Source: Pseudomonas sp. R4-35-07 (GTDB lineage: Bacteria > Pseudomonadota > Gammaproteobacteria > Pseudomonadales > Pseudomonadaceae). From it: a stretch of DNA of 64,000 nucleotides. Numbering within the stretch: the stretch's first letter is position 1; every line of letters begins with the position of its first letter. Made by a program: the position numbers and the translations under genes. Location: NCBI RefSeq assembly GCF_003852235.1, contig NZ_CP027732.1:2108001-2172000 (forward strand), written 5' to 3'. Shown in pieces: positions 26,493 through 36,035 of the stretch. The notes under the pieces are model-generated. The model was not told where the DNA came from. It did no database searches and was given only the letters and a program-made list of their open reading frames with translations.

Positions 26493-27211
26493 ACGGGCAT
26501 GCCGAACAGATTCAGGACTACATACCGGCAGCTGAGGAAATGTGGGATGCATTCTTGACCAATCGGGAGGTATGGGCCTGTATCCAGCGGCGAGATATGA
26601 TGCAGTCGATAATTTTACGCGCGATGCTAGAGTGCTGGAGTGGCCAAAGCGTAGATGATGGTATTCGCTGCTTGGTGGATTTTTGTCTTGATAATTTTGA
26701 CGTCATACCCCTAAAGGAACTTTACTTCGGATGGAAGGCCCTGAGCGGATTCGCTGATAAGCAGAATAGAATGCCTATCTTTGACGAGCCAGCATTGCGG
26801 AACCCGAACGGAGATTCGAATAATAGGATTTCCGCGCTTGCGTGGGACCTTTATATGTTTCGACATTGCGAAACGCTTATGACAGAAAAGAAGGGTAATC
26901 AATTCATGATTCCTGTTGTAACTACGCTTGATGATGGTTTGTTAAAAGCCATTAAGAGCTGTCCACTGAGGGCGCTTTTGATTCATGATGAGGCTCGAAA
27001 AGTAGAAGCTATATTTGATGATGAGATGGAATTTTCCACTTGTCTAGATCGCGCGCTTTCGGATAAAACAAAGGTGCGAATAAATGACCCAGTACGTATG
27101 GCCAGACCGAAGCGTATTTCGAAGCATGATTTGAGTTATCTGATAAACAGCTTGGAATCAGAAGTGAAGAAGGCTGCTAAAGCAAGGTCACAACCAGGGT
27201 CGCATCATTAA
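26486..27211 (+). CDS. Unknown protein, second half of a PIN-like two-ORF unit
   Basis: A 241-residue protein from a GTG that overlaps the preceding stop. The second half has ALAWDLYMFRHCE and VVTTLDDGLLKAIKS, which look like the third and fourth acidic positions of a PIN domain, and a basic C-terminal tail (ARPKRISKHDLSYL). No ATG occurs near the start and the purine run abuts the GTG, so initiation here is uncertain. A fusion with the upstream ORF by a one-base correction is an equal possibility. Confidence 0.6.
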   Translation: MLNGHAEQIQDYIPAAEEMWDAFLTNREVWACIQRRDMMQSIILRAMLECWSGQSVDDGIRCLVDFCLDNFDVIPLKELYFGWKALSGFADKQNRMPIFDEPALRNPNGDSNNRISALAWDLYMFRHCETLMTEKKGNQFMIPVVTTLDDGLLKAIKSCPLRALLIHDEARKVEAIFDDEMEFSTCLDRALSDKTKVRINDPVRMARPKRISKHDLSYLINSLESEVKKAAKARSQPGSHH

Positions 27212-27411
27212 TCATAGAAAGTGGTGTTGCATTTTGCGGATATAAAAAATATTTGAAGTGGCCCCGCGCGGGCGATGGCCAGCAACAGACCGCCCGGTTA
27301 AGTGTGGAATACGAATGCAATCAACTGTTCAGTTGCCGTGCAAACGTCTGGTCAGTTGCGATGCAATTTCATAGTTCACTCTCTGGAAGAGCAATGCCTG
27401 AATAGCTATTC

Positions 27412-30165
27412 CTATGTTGATTCTATTCCTCGCGCTCTATCGATCCGTTCAGCTACCCGGTAAGCCGCTTCCAACTCTGAGCAAACGTTCTCCTGCATCA
27501 GTGTCCAGCGCTCGGCTTTTTCCTCGGGCTCCGTCATGGCCAGGGCGAGATAGAGGCTGGGTGGCACGGCCCGAAACAGCGTTTCGAGCTTCTTCGATAG
27601 CACGACCCCCTCAGTGTATTTACCCGGCTCCTTACTGGCGGAGAGCAGCAAGGCTTTCTGTGCCGGCGTGAGTTTCTTGAACCGTGCGATCTCTTCGATT
27701 TCCGCGGGCGGCATGTTCAAACAAATCCACCATTCGATCATGTTGAGCATGGTCTGCGCGGCAGCGGGAAAGTCGGCAAGGTTTTGCGTCGCCAGCCAGA
27801 ACCAAGCGCCGAGCTTGCGCCACATCTTCGTCCCCTTGACCACGAATGGCGCCAGCAGCGGGTTTTTGGTGATGATATGGCCTTCGTCGGTGACCATGAT
27901 GATCGGCCTCCCCAGGTACTGGTCGCGTTCGGCGAGGTTGTTCACGGTGTTCATCAGGCTGAAGTAGCTGATGGACATCTGTGCCTCGTAGCCTTCGCGA
28001 GCGTAAGTGGCCAGATCGACAATGGTCACATCGCTCTCAGGCCAAGGCGTCCCCTCGCGATCGAACAGTTCACCCTCGAAGCCCTGGCAAAACAGGTCGA
28101 TGGACTCGCCCATTTCCTGGGCACGCTCACGACGTTTCTCCGGCAAGTGCGGGTCAGCGGCGACGCGCAGCAAGGCATTGCGCACGTCGCGGGTCAGCAC
28201 CTGGCGATCCGCAGCGACACAGGTATGCGCCGCATCCAAGATGCACTCGCGAATCAGACTGCGATCGGCCCGGCTCAGGCGCGCTTCTTCCTTGGCCTCA
28301 CCGCCGGTGATCATCAGCCGGGCGGTGATTTCCAGTTCGCCGAGGACATCGCGCTGGTCTTCGCGATTGGTTACCACCTCATCGTCCAGCTCATCGATCG
28401 ACAGACTCGCCACCTGATCCGGCTGCTCGACCAGGCGCCAAGCATCGGCAAAGGGGGCGAGACTGACCGAAGCGCCAGGTTTCAATTGGACCTTATTGAC
28501 CGAGAGGCCCTGTGTCGCGAAGTAGTCACCCTGCAAACCGAATGAGTTACCGGCCTCGACGATAAACAGGCGAGGGCGGTACACCGCCATGACCTGCATC
28601 AGCAGGGTGACCAGGGTGGCCGACTTGCCGGCACCGGTGGGGCCGAACAACAGTAGATGGCCGTTCATGGCCCGGTCTAGACGTGACAACGGATCAAAAC
28701 TCAACGGCGAGCCACCACGATTGAACAGGGTGATGCCCGGGTGGCCGGTGCCGGTACTGCGGCCCCACACCGGAACCAGGTTAGCCAGGTGCTGGGCAAA
28801 CATCAGGCGGGTGTACCAGTTTCGCGTGTCGCGGGCCGGGTTGTAAGCCATCGGCAACCAACGCAGGTAACTGTTGCAGGCGGCGACTTCATCGCCTTCG
28901 CGTACCGGCTGTAGGCCCGCACCCAGTAGTGTGTTAGCCAGGCTGACCGAACGCTGGTGCAATTGCTGCTCATTGTGACCGCGCGCGTAGAACGCCAGGG
29001 TGCCGCGGTACAGCTTGTGCTGGCGACCGATGATCGCGCGAGCCTCTTCAACATCTTGGCGGGTCTGGGTCGAGGCCAGGTTTTCACCGATGGCTTTGCG
29101 CGCCAGGCGGTTCAACTGGTCCTCGAGCACATCCTGGGGTTTGACCACCAGGGTCAGGCTCATCACCGTACCTTCGGGTAACTGGTCGAACAGTGCATTC
29201 ACCGCGTCTCCCTTGCGGATTTCGCCAGTGAGTTGACCAATCAATGGCGCCCGGCGCAGCTTGTCCACCACCATGACCCGGTGGGGCTGACCATCAAAAA
29301 ACCAGAGTCCCTGCTGCACGTCCGAACGCGGTTCGTTGAAGAACAGGCGTTCGGCAAAGTCATGATCGAAGGGCAGTTCCAGCGACTCGCTCTCGCCAGA
29401 CTCCGGATAGGCCACACGGCGGTAGAAATCTTCGGGCGATTCGTCTGTGAGCTTGGGGGCTGGATTGAACCAGGGCAACAACCAGGCATACAAACCTCGG
29501 CCATCGACGCGCGTCGATTGCACCCCGCACGCCTGCAACGAAACAGCGACACGTTCGCAAGTTTGTCGCAGCGATTGCACTGGCTTGAGTCCCGCTTCCT
29601 CACCGTCAGACTCAAGCCAGCGATAGATCACCAATCGCACCCGACGGTTGTTTCCTCGCCAGGGCAGGCGCGTGACTGCCTTGTCCTCGAACAGGCCGCC
29701 AGGCTTGGAGATGGCTTTCAGATGTCGGCGAATGAGTTCCAGGTACGCTTCGGTGAAAACCGTGCCTCGGGCGCTGTCATGAATATAGTCGGTGAGCCGG
29801 GTGAGGTAGGGGGTGAAGTCGTTGTCGTCCTGGCAGAAAAACTGCGCCACCCAAGGTGCTTGGTCCAGCTCGTCAAAGCTATCCTGCAGGGCATCCTCAA
29901 GGGCATCGCGGGCTGCCGTTAGCCAATCGGGTTCACGCCCTTCGGTGCCGATGGGCAGTAACTCGAACACCGCACCCACAGAGCGATTGTCATCTAGTAG
30001 AAAACACTGCTCGGTTTCGAGGTATTCGACCCACGGCAGGTGATCGGCGAAGCTGGGATTGTGCGCATAGAGCGCAGCTTCATCGGCCAGTGTCGCGCGG
30101 GGGCGCGATGGGTTGCGCCAGTCTTTCCATGCAGACGTGCGGTCGCCCGTATCGTCGCTACACAT
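27412..30165 (-). CDS. Conjugative transfer ATPase, TraC/VirB4-like (TIGR03744, PFL_4706 family)
   Basis: A 917-residue cytoplasmic ATPase that powers pilus assembly and substrate transfer in the type IV secretion machine. The N-terminal half is the VirB4/TraC interaction domain; the C-terminal half has Walker A GPTGAGKSATL (about 495) and a Walker B region ending IIMVTDEGH (about 755). Its ATG overlaps the stop of the lipoprotein gene (TAATG). It is the last gene of the operon that begins with the RAQPRD gene at 34.9 kb. Confidence 0.95.
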   Translation of the reverse strand: MCSDDTGDRTSAWKDWRNPSRPRATLADEAALYAHNPSFADHLPWVEYLETEQCFLLDDNRSVGAVFELLPIGTEGREPDWLTAARDALEDALQDSFDELDQAPWVAQFFCQDDNDFTPYLTRLTDYIHDSARGTVFTEAYLELIRRHLKAISKPGGLFEDKAVTRLPWRGNNRRVRLVIYRWLESDGEEAGLKPVQSLRQTCERVAVSLQACGVQSTRVDGRGLYAWLLPWFNPAPKLTDESPEDFYRRVAYPESGESESLELPFDHDFAERLFFNEPRSDVQQGLWFFDGQPHRVMVVDKLRRAPLIGQLTGEIRKGDAVNALFDQLPEGTVMSLTLVVKPQDVLEDQLNRLARKAIGENLASTQTRQDVEEARAIIGRQHKLYRGTLAFYARGHNEQQLHQRSVSLANTLLGAGLQPVREGDEVAACNSYLRWLPMAYNPARDTRNWYTRLMFAQHLANLVPVWGRSTGTGHPGITLFNRGGSPLSFDPLSRLDRAMNGHLLLFGPTGAGKSATLVTLLMQVMAVYRPRLFIVEAGNSFGLQGDYFATQGLSVNKVQLKPGASVSLAPFADAWRLVEQPDQVASLSIDELDDEVVTNREDQRDVLGELEITARLMITGGEAKEEARLSRADRSLIRECILDAAHTCVAADRQVLTRDVRNALLRVAADPHLPEKRRERAQEMGESIDLFCQGFEGELFDREGTPWPESDVTIVDLATYAREGYEAQMSISYFSLMNTVNNLAERDQYLGRPIIMVTDEGHIITKNPLLAPFVVKGTKMWRKLGAWFWLATQNLADFPAAAQTMLNMIEWWICLNMPPAEIEEIARFKKLTPAQKALLLSASKEPGKYTEGVVLSKKLETLFRAVPPSLYLALAMTEPEEKAERWTLMQENVCSELEAAYRVAERIDRARGIEST

Positions 30166-30581
30166 TACAGATCTTCCTGACGTTCACCCGGCAGTGCGTA
30201 CTGCACCCGCTGGTAGAATGGAAAGACGGTCGAGTACCCCGGCACTGGTGCCTGCTCGGTACCACTCAGATGCGGATACACGTACATCACCAAATCAGGA
30301 TTGGGCAGGCGAGGGAACAGGTTGCGAATTTCATTCGCTGCTGTACGCGTATACGGTTCCTGGAGCGCAGTGGAGAGATCTGTTTGAGCCAACGGGCGAC
30401 GCAACTGTCGCCGAGCATCCAACAGTTGCTGTTGAATACCCTGTGAGCCGGCGCCGTTCCAGATATCCAGCATGGTTTGCTCGCCATGGGGCAAAAGTGT
30501 GTCCTTGTCGGTGGAACACCCCGTCAGGACCCCGCAGATCAAGCTAATCCAGGTTAGGCAGAGAAGCATGGTCTTTTTCAT
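30165..30581 (-). CDS. Conjugative transfer lipoprotein (TIGR03751 family)
   Basis: A 138-residue outer-membrane lipoprotein: signal peptide MKKTMLLCLTWISLICG with lipobox LTGC, mature protein of helical character ending in PGYSTVFPFYQRVQYALPG. In this family it corresponds to the TraV/VirB7-type lipoprotein that anchors the secretion channel. The ATG at 30581 lies inside the end of the TIGR03752 gene (38-base overlap) and its stop overlaps the ATPase start. Confidence 0.9.
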   Translation of the reverse strand: MKKTMLLCLTWISLICGVLTGCSTDKDTLLPHGEQTMLDIWNGAGSQGIQQQLLDARRQLRRPLAQTDLSTALQEPYTRTAANEIRNLFPRLPNPDLVMYVYPHLSGTEQAPVPGYSTVFPFYQRVQYALPGERQEDL

Positions 30582-32061
30582 GGCGAACACTCCGGCCCTT
30601 GGGCTCGTAGTCGATGGTGATCTCATGGTCGAGGTGAAGGGCGACTTCTGCTGCCGGTGGTACGTACACGGCAGCAAAGGCTTCGCCATACAGTTTGTTG
30701 ACCCACTCTCGAATGTCGCTGGCCCCACTACTGAGAATTGAGGTCAGTGCGCTATTACCACTGTTGTTAGTGACCCCGAAGGCACTGCCGCCCGAACTGA
30801 TGACGCTGCTGTTGTTCTGTTCATTCCCGAGCAGGGCGGCGACGCCAGCACCGGCGGCAGTGATCAGAGTCTGACTGCCCAAGTACTGCTGAGCATTCGA
30901 GCGACGCTCGCCGGCAATGCAAGGAATGCCATACGGATCGGAGAGGTAACCGAGTCCACCGCGGATCTTGTCGGTATTTGAGCTCTGGGTGGTGGAGGCA
31001 TTGCGGCTGGAGACCGTCTTTGGCTGAGGCACCGTGCGGATGGTGCCATCCGTAAACACAAAGGTGATCGACTCGACCTGTCCGCGTACGCAAGACAAGG
31101 TCCAGTCACCGGAGGCTGTGCCGCTCATCACGGCCCCTGCGACGTCCGGCAGGTCGATGCCGTTGGCCGTTAGGTTCTCGGGGCCGACCAGCACCTTGAA
31201 GGGATAGGGATCATTCACGGTGCCGTCCACAGGGACTCGGCCGATCAGCGCGGTCATGGCGACCGAGCCCATCAATGTCGCATTTTCGGGAATGGTGTAG
31301 ACCGGCTGCGCACCTTCGGTACGATCACCGGATCGCGTCAGGTCACGCTCACCCTTGGTGACCTCGCGTAACTGCTTTTGGCTGCGGTTGATGGCATTGT
31401 CCTTCAAGCCCTCGAGCGAGTTGAAGGCATTAGGCAGACTCGGTGCGGAAGAGGTCTTGGTTTTACCTCGGGCTTCGGTGGAGGGAGCATCCGAGGGTTC
31501 AATCCACTGCAGCGCATCGTTGGCAGTATGCCGCCCTTCGAACTGGTCCCCATCGCCCGGTTCAAGACCCAGTCCGATCGGCATATCCTTGCCTTTGCCG
31601 GTCAGCCCCGACAACTGTTCCTGCAATTGCGTCAGCAGACCGCTAGCCTGACGACTGTCTTGTTCCGCTTTGATGCGTGCTTCATTGGCTTGCCGGCGGC
31701 CTTCGTCTACCTGCTGGGTCACACTGCCAAGTGCCGTCTGAATACGCGAGTCGACGCTGTTTTCCCGCTCGCGCAGGCGGTTGTTCTCCGTCTGCAGCGA
31801 ATCGTTGTGTTTCTTCAAACCTAGCATGTCGCTGCGCATGGCCTTCACTTGGCCTACCAAGGTGGCGACCGTGTCGCGTGGGGTATCGCCCGCAATGCCG
31901 AGCGACTTGGCTTGCTCGGCAGATAATTGAATATCGCCCTGATGAACTGGGTGCTCTGGAGACGGCTTGCTGCCTCCCGCGACCCAGCTTTTCATGATGA
32001 TCAGTACCACGGCCAGCAGCGCAGCCGGTACCAGCCATTTGAGCAAGGCGTTAGCCTTCAT
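30544..32061 (-). CDS. ICE protein of the TIGR03752 (PFL_4705, TraB/VirB10-like) family
   Basis: A 505-residue protein with one N-terminal membrane helix (LVPAALLAVVLIIMKSW), a long periplasmic coiled coil (about 65-165) and a C-terminal beta-rich domain with GVTNNSGNSALTSI, as in TraB/VirB10 channel proteins that link inner and outer membranes. I chose the ATG at 32061, 11 bases inside the end of the upstream gene, over a start six codons earlier. Part of the uninterrupted operon. Confidence 0.92.
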   Translation of the reverse strand: MKANALLKWLVPAALLAVVLIIMKSWVAGGSKPSPEHPVHQGDIQLSAEQAKSLGIAGDTPRDTVATLVGQVKAMRSDMLGLKKHNDSLQTENNRLRERENSVDSRIQTALGSVTQQVDEGRRQANEARIKAEQDSRQASGLLTQLQEQLSGLTGKGKDMPIGLGLEPGDGDQFEGRHTANDALQWIEPSDAPSTEARGKTKTSSAPSLPNAFNSLEGLKDNAINRSQKQLREVTKGERDLTRSGDRTEGAQPVYTIPENATLMGSVAMTALIGRVPVDGTVNDPYPFKVLVGPENLTANGIDLPDVAGAVMSGTASGDWTLSCVRGQVESITFVFTDGTIRTVPQPKTVSSRNASTTQSSNTDKIRGGLGYLSDPYGIPCIAGERRSNAQQYLGSQTLITAAGAGVAALLGNEQNNSSVISSGGSAFGVTNNSGNSALTSILSSGASDIREWVNKLYGEAFAAVYVPPAAEVALHLDHEITIDYEPKGRSVRHEKDHASLPNLD

Positions 32062-32863
32062 CGTCAGCACCCCGCGCAACGGGCGGAAGCATCAGGGCGT
32101 GTTCGAGGCCGGCACCGCGAGTGATGAGGTAGGCAATCGTGGTGTCTTCCGCGCTGCCGACCGGCCCGAGGAAAGCATGCTGGAAGGTCGCGGCGAACAG
32201 CTTTGCCTGCAGTCCACGTGGATCTAGTTGCACCGTAGCTGTACCTCGATTGCGCAACTTCACGGTCGTCACCCAATAGTCACCAAGCCGCCAGGCGGCG
32301 ATAGGTGTGCTGGAAACGTTTTCGCTCGGCAGCAGGGTCGGCAGTTCGGTGCGCAGCTTGAGCGGGACGCGGCGTACACCGGGCAGGGACTCCACGGTGC
32401 GCAGCGGCGCGTACAGGCTTTGCGCGGCGTAGCGCGTCAACGCGTCCGGGATCGGTGTACGTTCGGGAACGGGGACGGTGCTCGATTCAGACTCGATAGC
32501 TTGCATCGGAGCATTCTTGAGAATACGCACGGGCTCCAGGGGTTGATCGCCAGGCGTGGCCGCGATATCCAAGAGGATGATCTCGCCCGTCTTAACCGAT
32601 TGCAGCTGCAGTCGTGTCGGTGCAATGGCTTCCGACGCGCGCAGGTACAGCGTGCCTCCGGTTGATTGCACGCGCAGTTTATCCTTCAGAGCGGAAGGCA
32701 CGCCGACACGAACAGCTTCATCGATAAAGACCACTCGTTCCTGATTGATCACCAGTGGGACCGCGAGCGGTAGGCGTTCCCAGTGCATCAGTTCGATGGC
32801 CTGCGCGGCTGCGCCCGATAGCATCAGTGTGAGGCTGAGTCCCAGGGTAGAAATCCGCTTCAT
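32051..32863 (-). CDS. ICE protein of the TIGR03749 (PFL_4704, TraK-like) family
   Basis: A 270-residue exported protein with signal peptide (LGLSLTLMLSGAAAQA, cleavage about residue 22) and a beta-rich mature part. It occupies the TraK/VirB9 position of the core complex. It overlaps neighbours on both sides by four to eleven bases, so translation of the block is coupled. Confidence 0.9.
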   Translation of the reverse strand: MKRISTLGLSLTLMLSGAAAQAIELMHWERLPLAVPLVINQERVVFIDEAVRVGVPSALKDKLRVQSTGGTLYLRASEAIAPTRLQLQSVKTGEIILLDIAATPGDQPLEPVRILKNAPMQAIESESSTVPVPERTPIPDALTRYAAQSLYAPLRTVESLPGVRRVPLKLRTELPTLLPSENVSSTPIAAWRLGDYWVTTVKLRNRGTATVQLDPRGLQAKLFAATFQHAFLGPVGSAEDTTIAYLITRGAGLEHALMLPPVARGADDEG

Positions 32864-33501
32864 GGTTCACCTCCAGGCGGGGAGATTTTTTGCGGCGTGC
32901 CCTGATAGCAATCCAGTGCAAGGCCCCACTTATTGCGTTCGGGGTCCAGATCGAACCGCACCACCCGTAACGGATAACGCACGACCACCCGTTTCACCGG
33001 TTCGGCGGCGTAATACTCATCAGCGTTGAGGTCGAGTGTGACCAACCAGCTGTCGCGATCAAGTTGCTTGACCCGCAGTTCCGGATCTTCACTGTAGCCT
33101 CGGCCTAGAATTTCGTAGACGCCACGCACCCGTTGACGCAGTTCGCCTGCGGCCTTGCGATACTCGTAGTCGCCATCGAGGAAGGCCTTGCAGGCGGGTG
33201 TCAGGTAGGACTGCAAGCCATAGATCGCGCGGCGATAATCCTGTTCGCCATCCGAGGGCCAGCGGTTGAGTTGGCCAAAGATGTACAGGGCAAAGGCATA
33301 CACATTCTCTGGGGGAACATCCCACCACTTGCGCGTGCTGCCCGCGCGCAGATCAGGGGGGACATGCACGGTCAGATCGGTTGGTGCTGAGCGCCAGCCA
33401 TACCATAGTCCGGCGCTGAGCAGGGCGAGCGTCACTATCGCCAGACGTAGGCTGAAGATATGGGCCTGTTGGGCATCGACCTTGTTTCGAAATCGACTCA
33501 T
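32860..33501 (-). CDS. ICE protein of the TIGR03746 (PFL_4703, TraE/VirB8-like) family
   Basis: A 213-residue bitopic inner-membrane protein: a short basic N-terminus (MSRFRNKVDAQQAH), a membrane helix (about 16-38, LAIVTLALLSAGLWYGW) and a periplasmic domain with KWWDVPPENVYAFALYIFGQLN. It corresponds to TraE/VirB8, an assembly factor of the channel. The start at 33501 overlaps the end of the TIGR03750 gene by four bases. Confidence 0.92.
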   Translation of the reverse strand: MSRFRNKVDAQQAHIFSLRLAIVTLALLSAGLWYGWRSAPTDLTVHVPPDLRAGSTRKWWDVPPENVYAFALYIFGQLNRWPSDGEQDYRRAIYGLQSYLTPACKAFLDGDYEYRKAAGELRQRVRGVYEILGRGYSEDPELRVKQLDRDSWLVTLDLNADEYYAAEPVKRVVVRYPLRVVRFDLDPERNKWGLALDCYQGTPQKISPPGGEP

Positions 33502-33911
33502 GGCTGCCACCGAGACAGGGCAGGGCGCAGTCGACGCGAACGGCGAACTGTCCAGGCACCGGAGTGGAGAATCAAACTTCCACGCCCCAGGCGCCAACGG
33601 CTGGCGAGTATCCATTCGAGCTTGCGGTACAACCAGGTCTCCGGTCGAGCCCGTTTGGCCCGACGCAGTAGCGTGCCCCCAACCAACAACACCACTGTCA
33701 TGCCTGCGATCATGCTGGTCGGCGCCATGGCAATCGAGGCGGTGGCGATTGCCAGAGGAACGCCCACCAGCAGGCCAATGACGGCGCCGGTGCCTAGGGC
33801 CACCCACATTTCATCATTGGTTAAACCGCGCAATACGGCGGGATCACGATTGAGTCGCTCCGGCAGAAAGACCAAAGTGCCGTCGGCAAGGCGTTCGATA
33901 GTGTCGTTCAT
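33498..33911 (-). CDS. ICE membrane protein of the TIGR03750 (TraL-like) family
   Basis: A 137-residue inner-membrane protein with the characteristic start MNDTIERLADGTLVFLPERLN and two membrane helices (about 38-85). It takes the TraL/VirB3 place, helping assemble the pilus. The C-terminal tail is Arg-rich. Eight bases separate it from the preceding TIGR03745 gene. Confidence 0.92.
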   Translation of the reverse strand: MNDTIERLADGTLVFLPERLNRDPAVLRGLTNDEMWVALGTGAVIGLLVGVPLAIATASIAMAPTSMIAGMTVVLLVGGTLLRRAKRARPETWLYRKLEWILASRWRLGRGSLILHSGAWTVRRSRRLRPALSRWQP

Positions 33912-33918
33912 GCCAACC

Positions 33919-34290
33919 TCAGAGAATCGCGGAAGCTTTGGTGAGGAACCAGATGATGATCACCACCAACAGGGCGCCGATACCAACTACCGCGCCGAGG
34001 TCTTTCCAGGTCTTGCGCTGGTTTTGGACGTCGGCAAATACGGTCAGGGAATGCCAAGCCACGCCGAGAAACGCGAGCAGGGCAATCAGCAGACCTAGTA
34101 GAATGCCGGCGTCGTAGGCGTAGTTTTTGATCGTCTCGATCAATCCCGAACCTTCGCCTCGGGAAGGCGCCTCCATGGTCGGTAGCTCGGCAAAGGCTAG
34201 GCCTGGCCCAAGGACCAGCAGCAGACCGATCAGGCGTTGGCTTGCACGATCACGCAGGTTGTTTTTAAGGGGGACAAGGCACTTGAGCAT
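33919..34290 (-). CDS. ICE membrane protein of the TIGR03745 (pilin-like) family
   Basis: A 123-residue protein with a signal sequence (LIGLLLVLGPGLAFA, cleavage about residue 34) and two hydrophobic segments, the layout of TraA/VirB2-type pilins; the family is the probable pilus subunit. The ATG at 34290 has GGAG nine bases upstream; an open frame continues upstream but lacks a better start. Confidence 0.88.
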   Translation of the reverse strand: MLKCLVPLKNNLRDRASQRLIGLLLVLGPGLAFAELPTMEAPSRGEGSGLIETIKNYAYDAGILLGLLIALLAFLGVAWHSLTVFADVQNQRKTWKDLGAVVGIGALLVVIIIWFLTKASAIL

Positions 34291-34307
34291 GATGGCGATC
34301 TCCGGTG

Positions 34308-34547
34308 TTAGGACAGGGTGAAGAACATCAAAATCAGCAAGGTAAGCAGTACGCGCGCAGCGTTTCCGCCGAAGGCTCCAAAACGCACATTGCCGGTGGC
34401 CCAACCTCGGTAAGCGGTCCACATCACCCAGGCACACCACAGCAACGCCAGGACCATAACCATGGAAATCCAAAGCGCCGAACTGCTCTGTGCCGAGAAG
34501 CCGGAAGCGTTTTGAAAGGCGGCGGTCTGAGCGTCAGTCATGCTCAT
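34308..34547 (-). CDS. ICE protein of the TIGR03758 (PFL_4701, DUF3262) family
   Basis: A 79-residue membrane protein with two helices (LWISMVMVLALLWCAWVM and VLLTLLILMFFTLS). Small two-helix proteins of this type sit at the start of the pilus operon in this ICE family. It overlaps the RAQPRD gene stop by four bases and precedes the pilin-like gene. Confidence 0.9.
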   Translation of the reverse strand: MSMTDAQTAAFQNASGFSAQSSSALWISMVMVLALLWCAWVMWTAYRGWATGNVRFGAFGGNAARVLLTLLILMFFTLS

Positions 34548-34885
34548 GGCGAAGGCTCCGCAGACGGGGTATCAAGTCGGTAATCACCGACCATTTCACG
34601 GGGATCGCGAGGTTGAGCGCGGGAGGGGGAGAGATAGTCCTGCACACCCTGGCGGATGCGCTGGATGTCTCGAGTTAGGTGGGGATAGTCGAAGCGATAA
34701 CGCTCGGTTGATTCATCCTGGCTGGCTGTCTGGGCTCTTGTCGCAAGATGTTCGATAGCGTCGAGTTGCTGCAAAATCAGACTCAACTGCTCCTGTTCAT
34801 GAGCAGATGCGGCATAGCTGCCACTATTGAACGTGGTCAGTACGAGCAGGCAGCAGATTCGGCAAAATACAGTTGGCATGTGCAT
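34544..34885 (-). CDS. RAQPRD family ICE protein
   Basis: An exported protein of about 113 residues carrying the diagnostic motif RAQPRDP near its C-terminus (family TIGR01690). A signal peptide (VFCRICCLLVLTTFNSGSYA) follows the start. Two in-frame ATGs (34885 and 34879) are equally possible. It is the first gene of the pilus/core operon that ends with the TraC-like ATPase at 27412, so the main transfer promoter is expected in the 320 bp upstream. Confidence 0.9.
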   Translation of the reverse strand: MHMPTVFCRICCLLVLTTFNSGSYAASAHEQEQLSLILQQLDAIEHLATRAQTASQDESTERYRFDYPHLTRDIQRIRQGVQDYLSPSRAQPRDPREMVGDYRLDTPSAEPSP

Positions 34886-35208
34886 AGCCCATTTGGTTAT
34901 GGGGCTAGCATCCAACTGACGAATAGGGCTCAGCAGTAAAAAATACGAAGTGCGCGACGTCATTTTATTTCGATACCGGCGCTGACGATGTAGCGAGCTT
35001 GTTCCCTGTGTCGAGGTTATGTCGCGGAGAAAGGAAGTGAATTGGAGCGCAAATACGAGCTCGATTTATGAGGGCTTACTGAGGTCGTGCAAATGAGTCG
35101 TTAAGTCAGTGCAAATACCTCCAGGTGTCAGCGGGTCTGGGAGAAATAGCTCCAGCCAACGGTGTGTTTAACTAGTCTTCCAATACCACTTACTCAAGGA
35201 TGATCCCC

Positions 35209-35427
35209 ATGTCAGATAACTCTGAAGCCAACATAGCCACAGCGGACGCTCTCACACTGCTCCTGCACAACCAGCACGCCCTAGCAGCCGCCCTTGAAGA
35301 GGTGACCAAATGGATCTCAGAGAATGGAGTGGAAAGTGTCGCCGTTAACGCAATCGGGACCATGGAAACGCTCGACCAAAATGCCCGAGCCATCACTGAT
35401 GCGATTATGCGGCTACGTCAGTTATAG
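35209..35427 (+). CDS. Small unknown protein next to the transfer operon
   Basis: A 72-residue acidic helical protein (MSDNSEANIATADAL...) with AAGGA about nine bases upstream. It is divergent from the transfer operon. It has no motif; the regular helical pattern (LHNQHALAAALEEVTKWI) suggests a small dimer. I have seen similar orphan proteins in Pseudomonas genomes but know no function. Confidence 0.65.
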   Translation: MSDNSEANIATADALTLLLHNQHALAAALEEVTKWISENGVESVAVNAIGTMETLDQNARAITDAIMRLRQL

Positions 35428-35671
35428 GCATCCTCTAACGCCCGCTACACGCTTGCAAGTACCGAAGTGATTCTGTTGAATTAACCTGTAACCTGTCGCT
35501 TTATTCGTTGGATCTGATCATTTGAGATGTGGGGAGTCCGATGCGAATTGACCAGCCTTGTTCCCCACCGGAGAGTAGTGTTCAGGAAACATTCCGGTAG
35601 CTGGAAACTGCCTCGCCAAGATTAGCTGTTAGAATTACACCGGTTTAGTGATCAGGCGCTTGAGAACCAGC

Positions 35672-36001
35672 ATGAACAAAAAATTGACCGAAGAAGAGAT
35701 GCGCCAAGCATTGTTCGGCAACGCTGAAATAGCTGCGCCGATGAGCACCGTTCCCGTGGAAAAAATCCAGCCGGACTTCGTTGCCGCACCCGTATCAAAA
35801 ATGGCGAAAAAGAAAGCCCCCAAAGCCTTTACCCCAAGGCTTCGGGTAACTCTTCGTGTGAGCAATGAGTTTGAAGGAAAGACGCTTGAGATCGCCCATG
35901 AAGCCGATACTCTCAGTACGTTGCTGGCAGAGCAGGAAGCCACCAAAGCAGCCAGAAAAAAATTCCGGTATGTAGAAGTGGCGTCGGTCCAGTCGATGTA
36001 A
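35672..36001 (+). CDS. Small basic unknown protein beside the IS remnant
   Basis: A 109-residue protein beginning MNKKLTEEEMRQALFG, with a Lys-rich middle (KMAKKKAPKAFTPRLRV) followed by a short beta-rich domain (VTLRVSNEFEGKTLEIAHE). It ends 35 bases before the inverted repeat of an IS1182-type element. Function unknown; possibly nucleic-acid binding because of the basic stretch. Confidence 0.6.
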   Translation: MNKKLTEEEMRQALFGNAEIAAPMSTVPVEKIQPDFVAAPVSKMAKKKAPKAFTPRLRVTLRVSNEFEGKTLEIAHEADTLSTLLAEQEATKAARKKFRYVEVASVQSM

Positions 36002-36035
36002 ACCATATTTCCGAGTATGCGGTAAGTCAGTCTGC

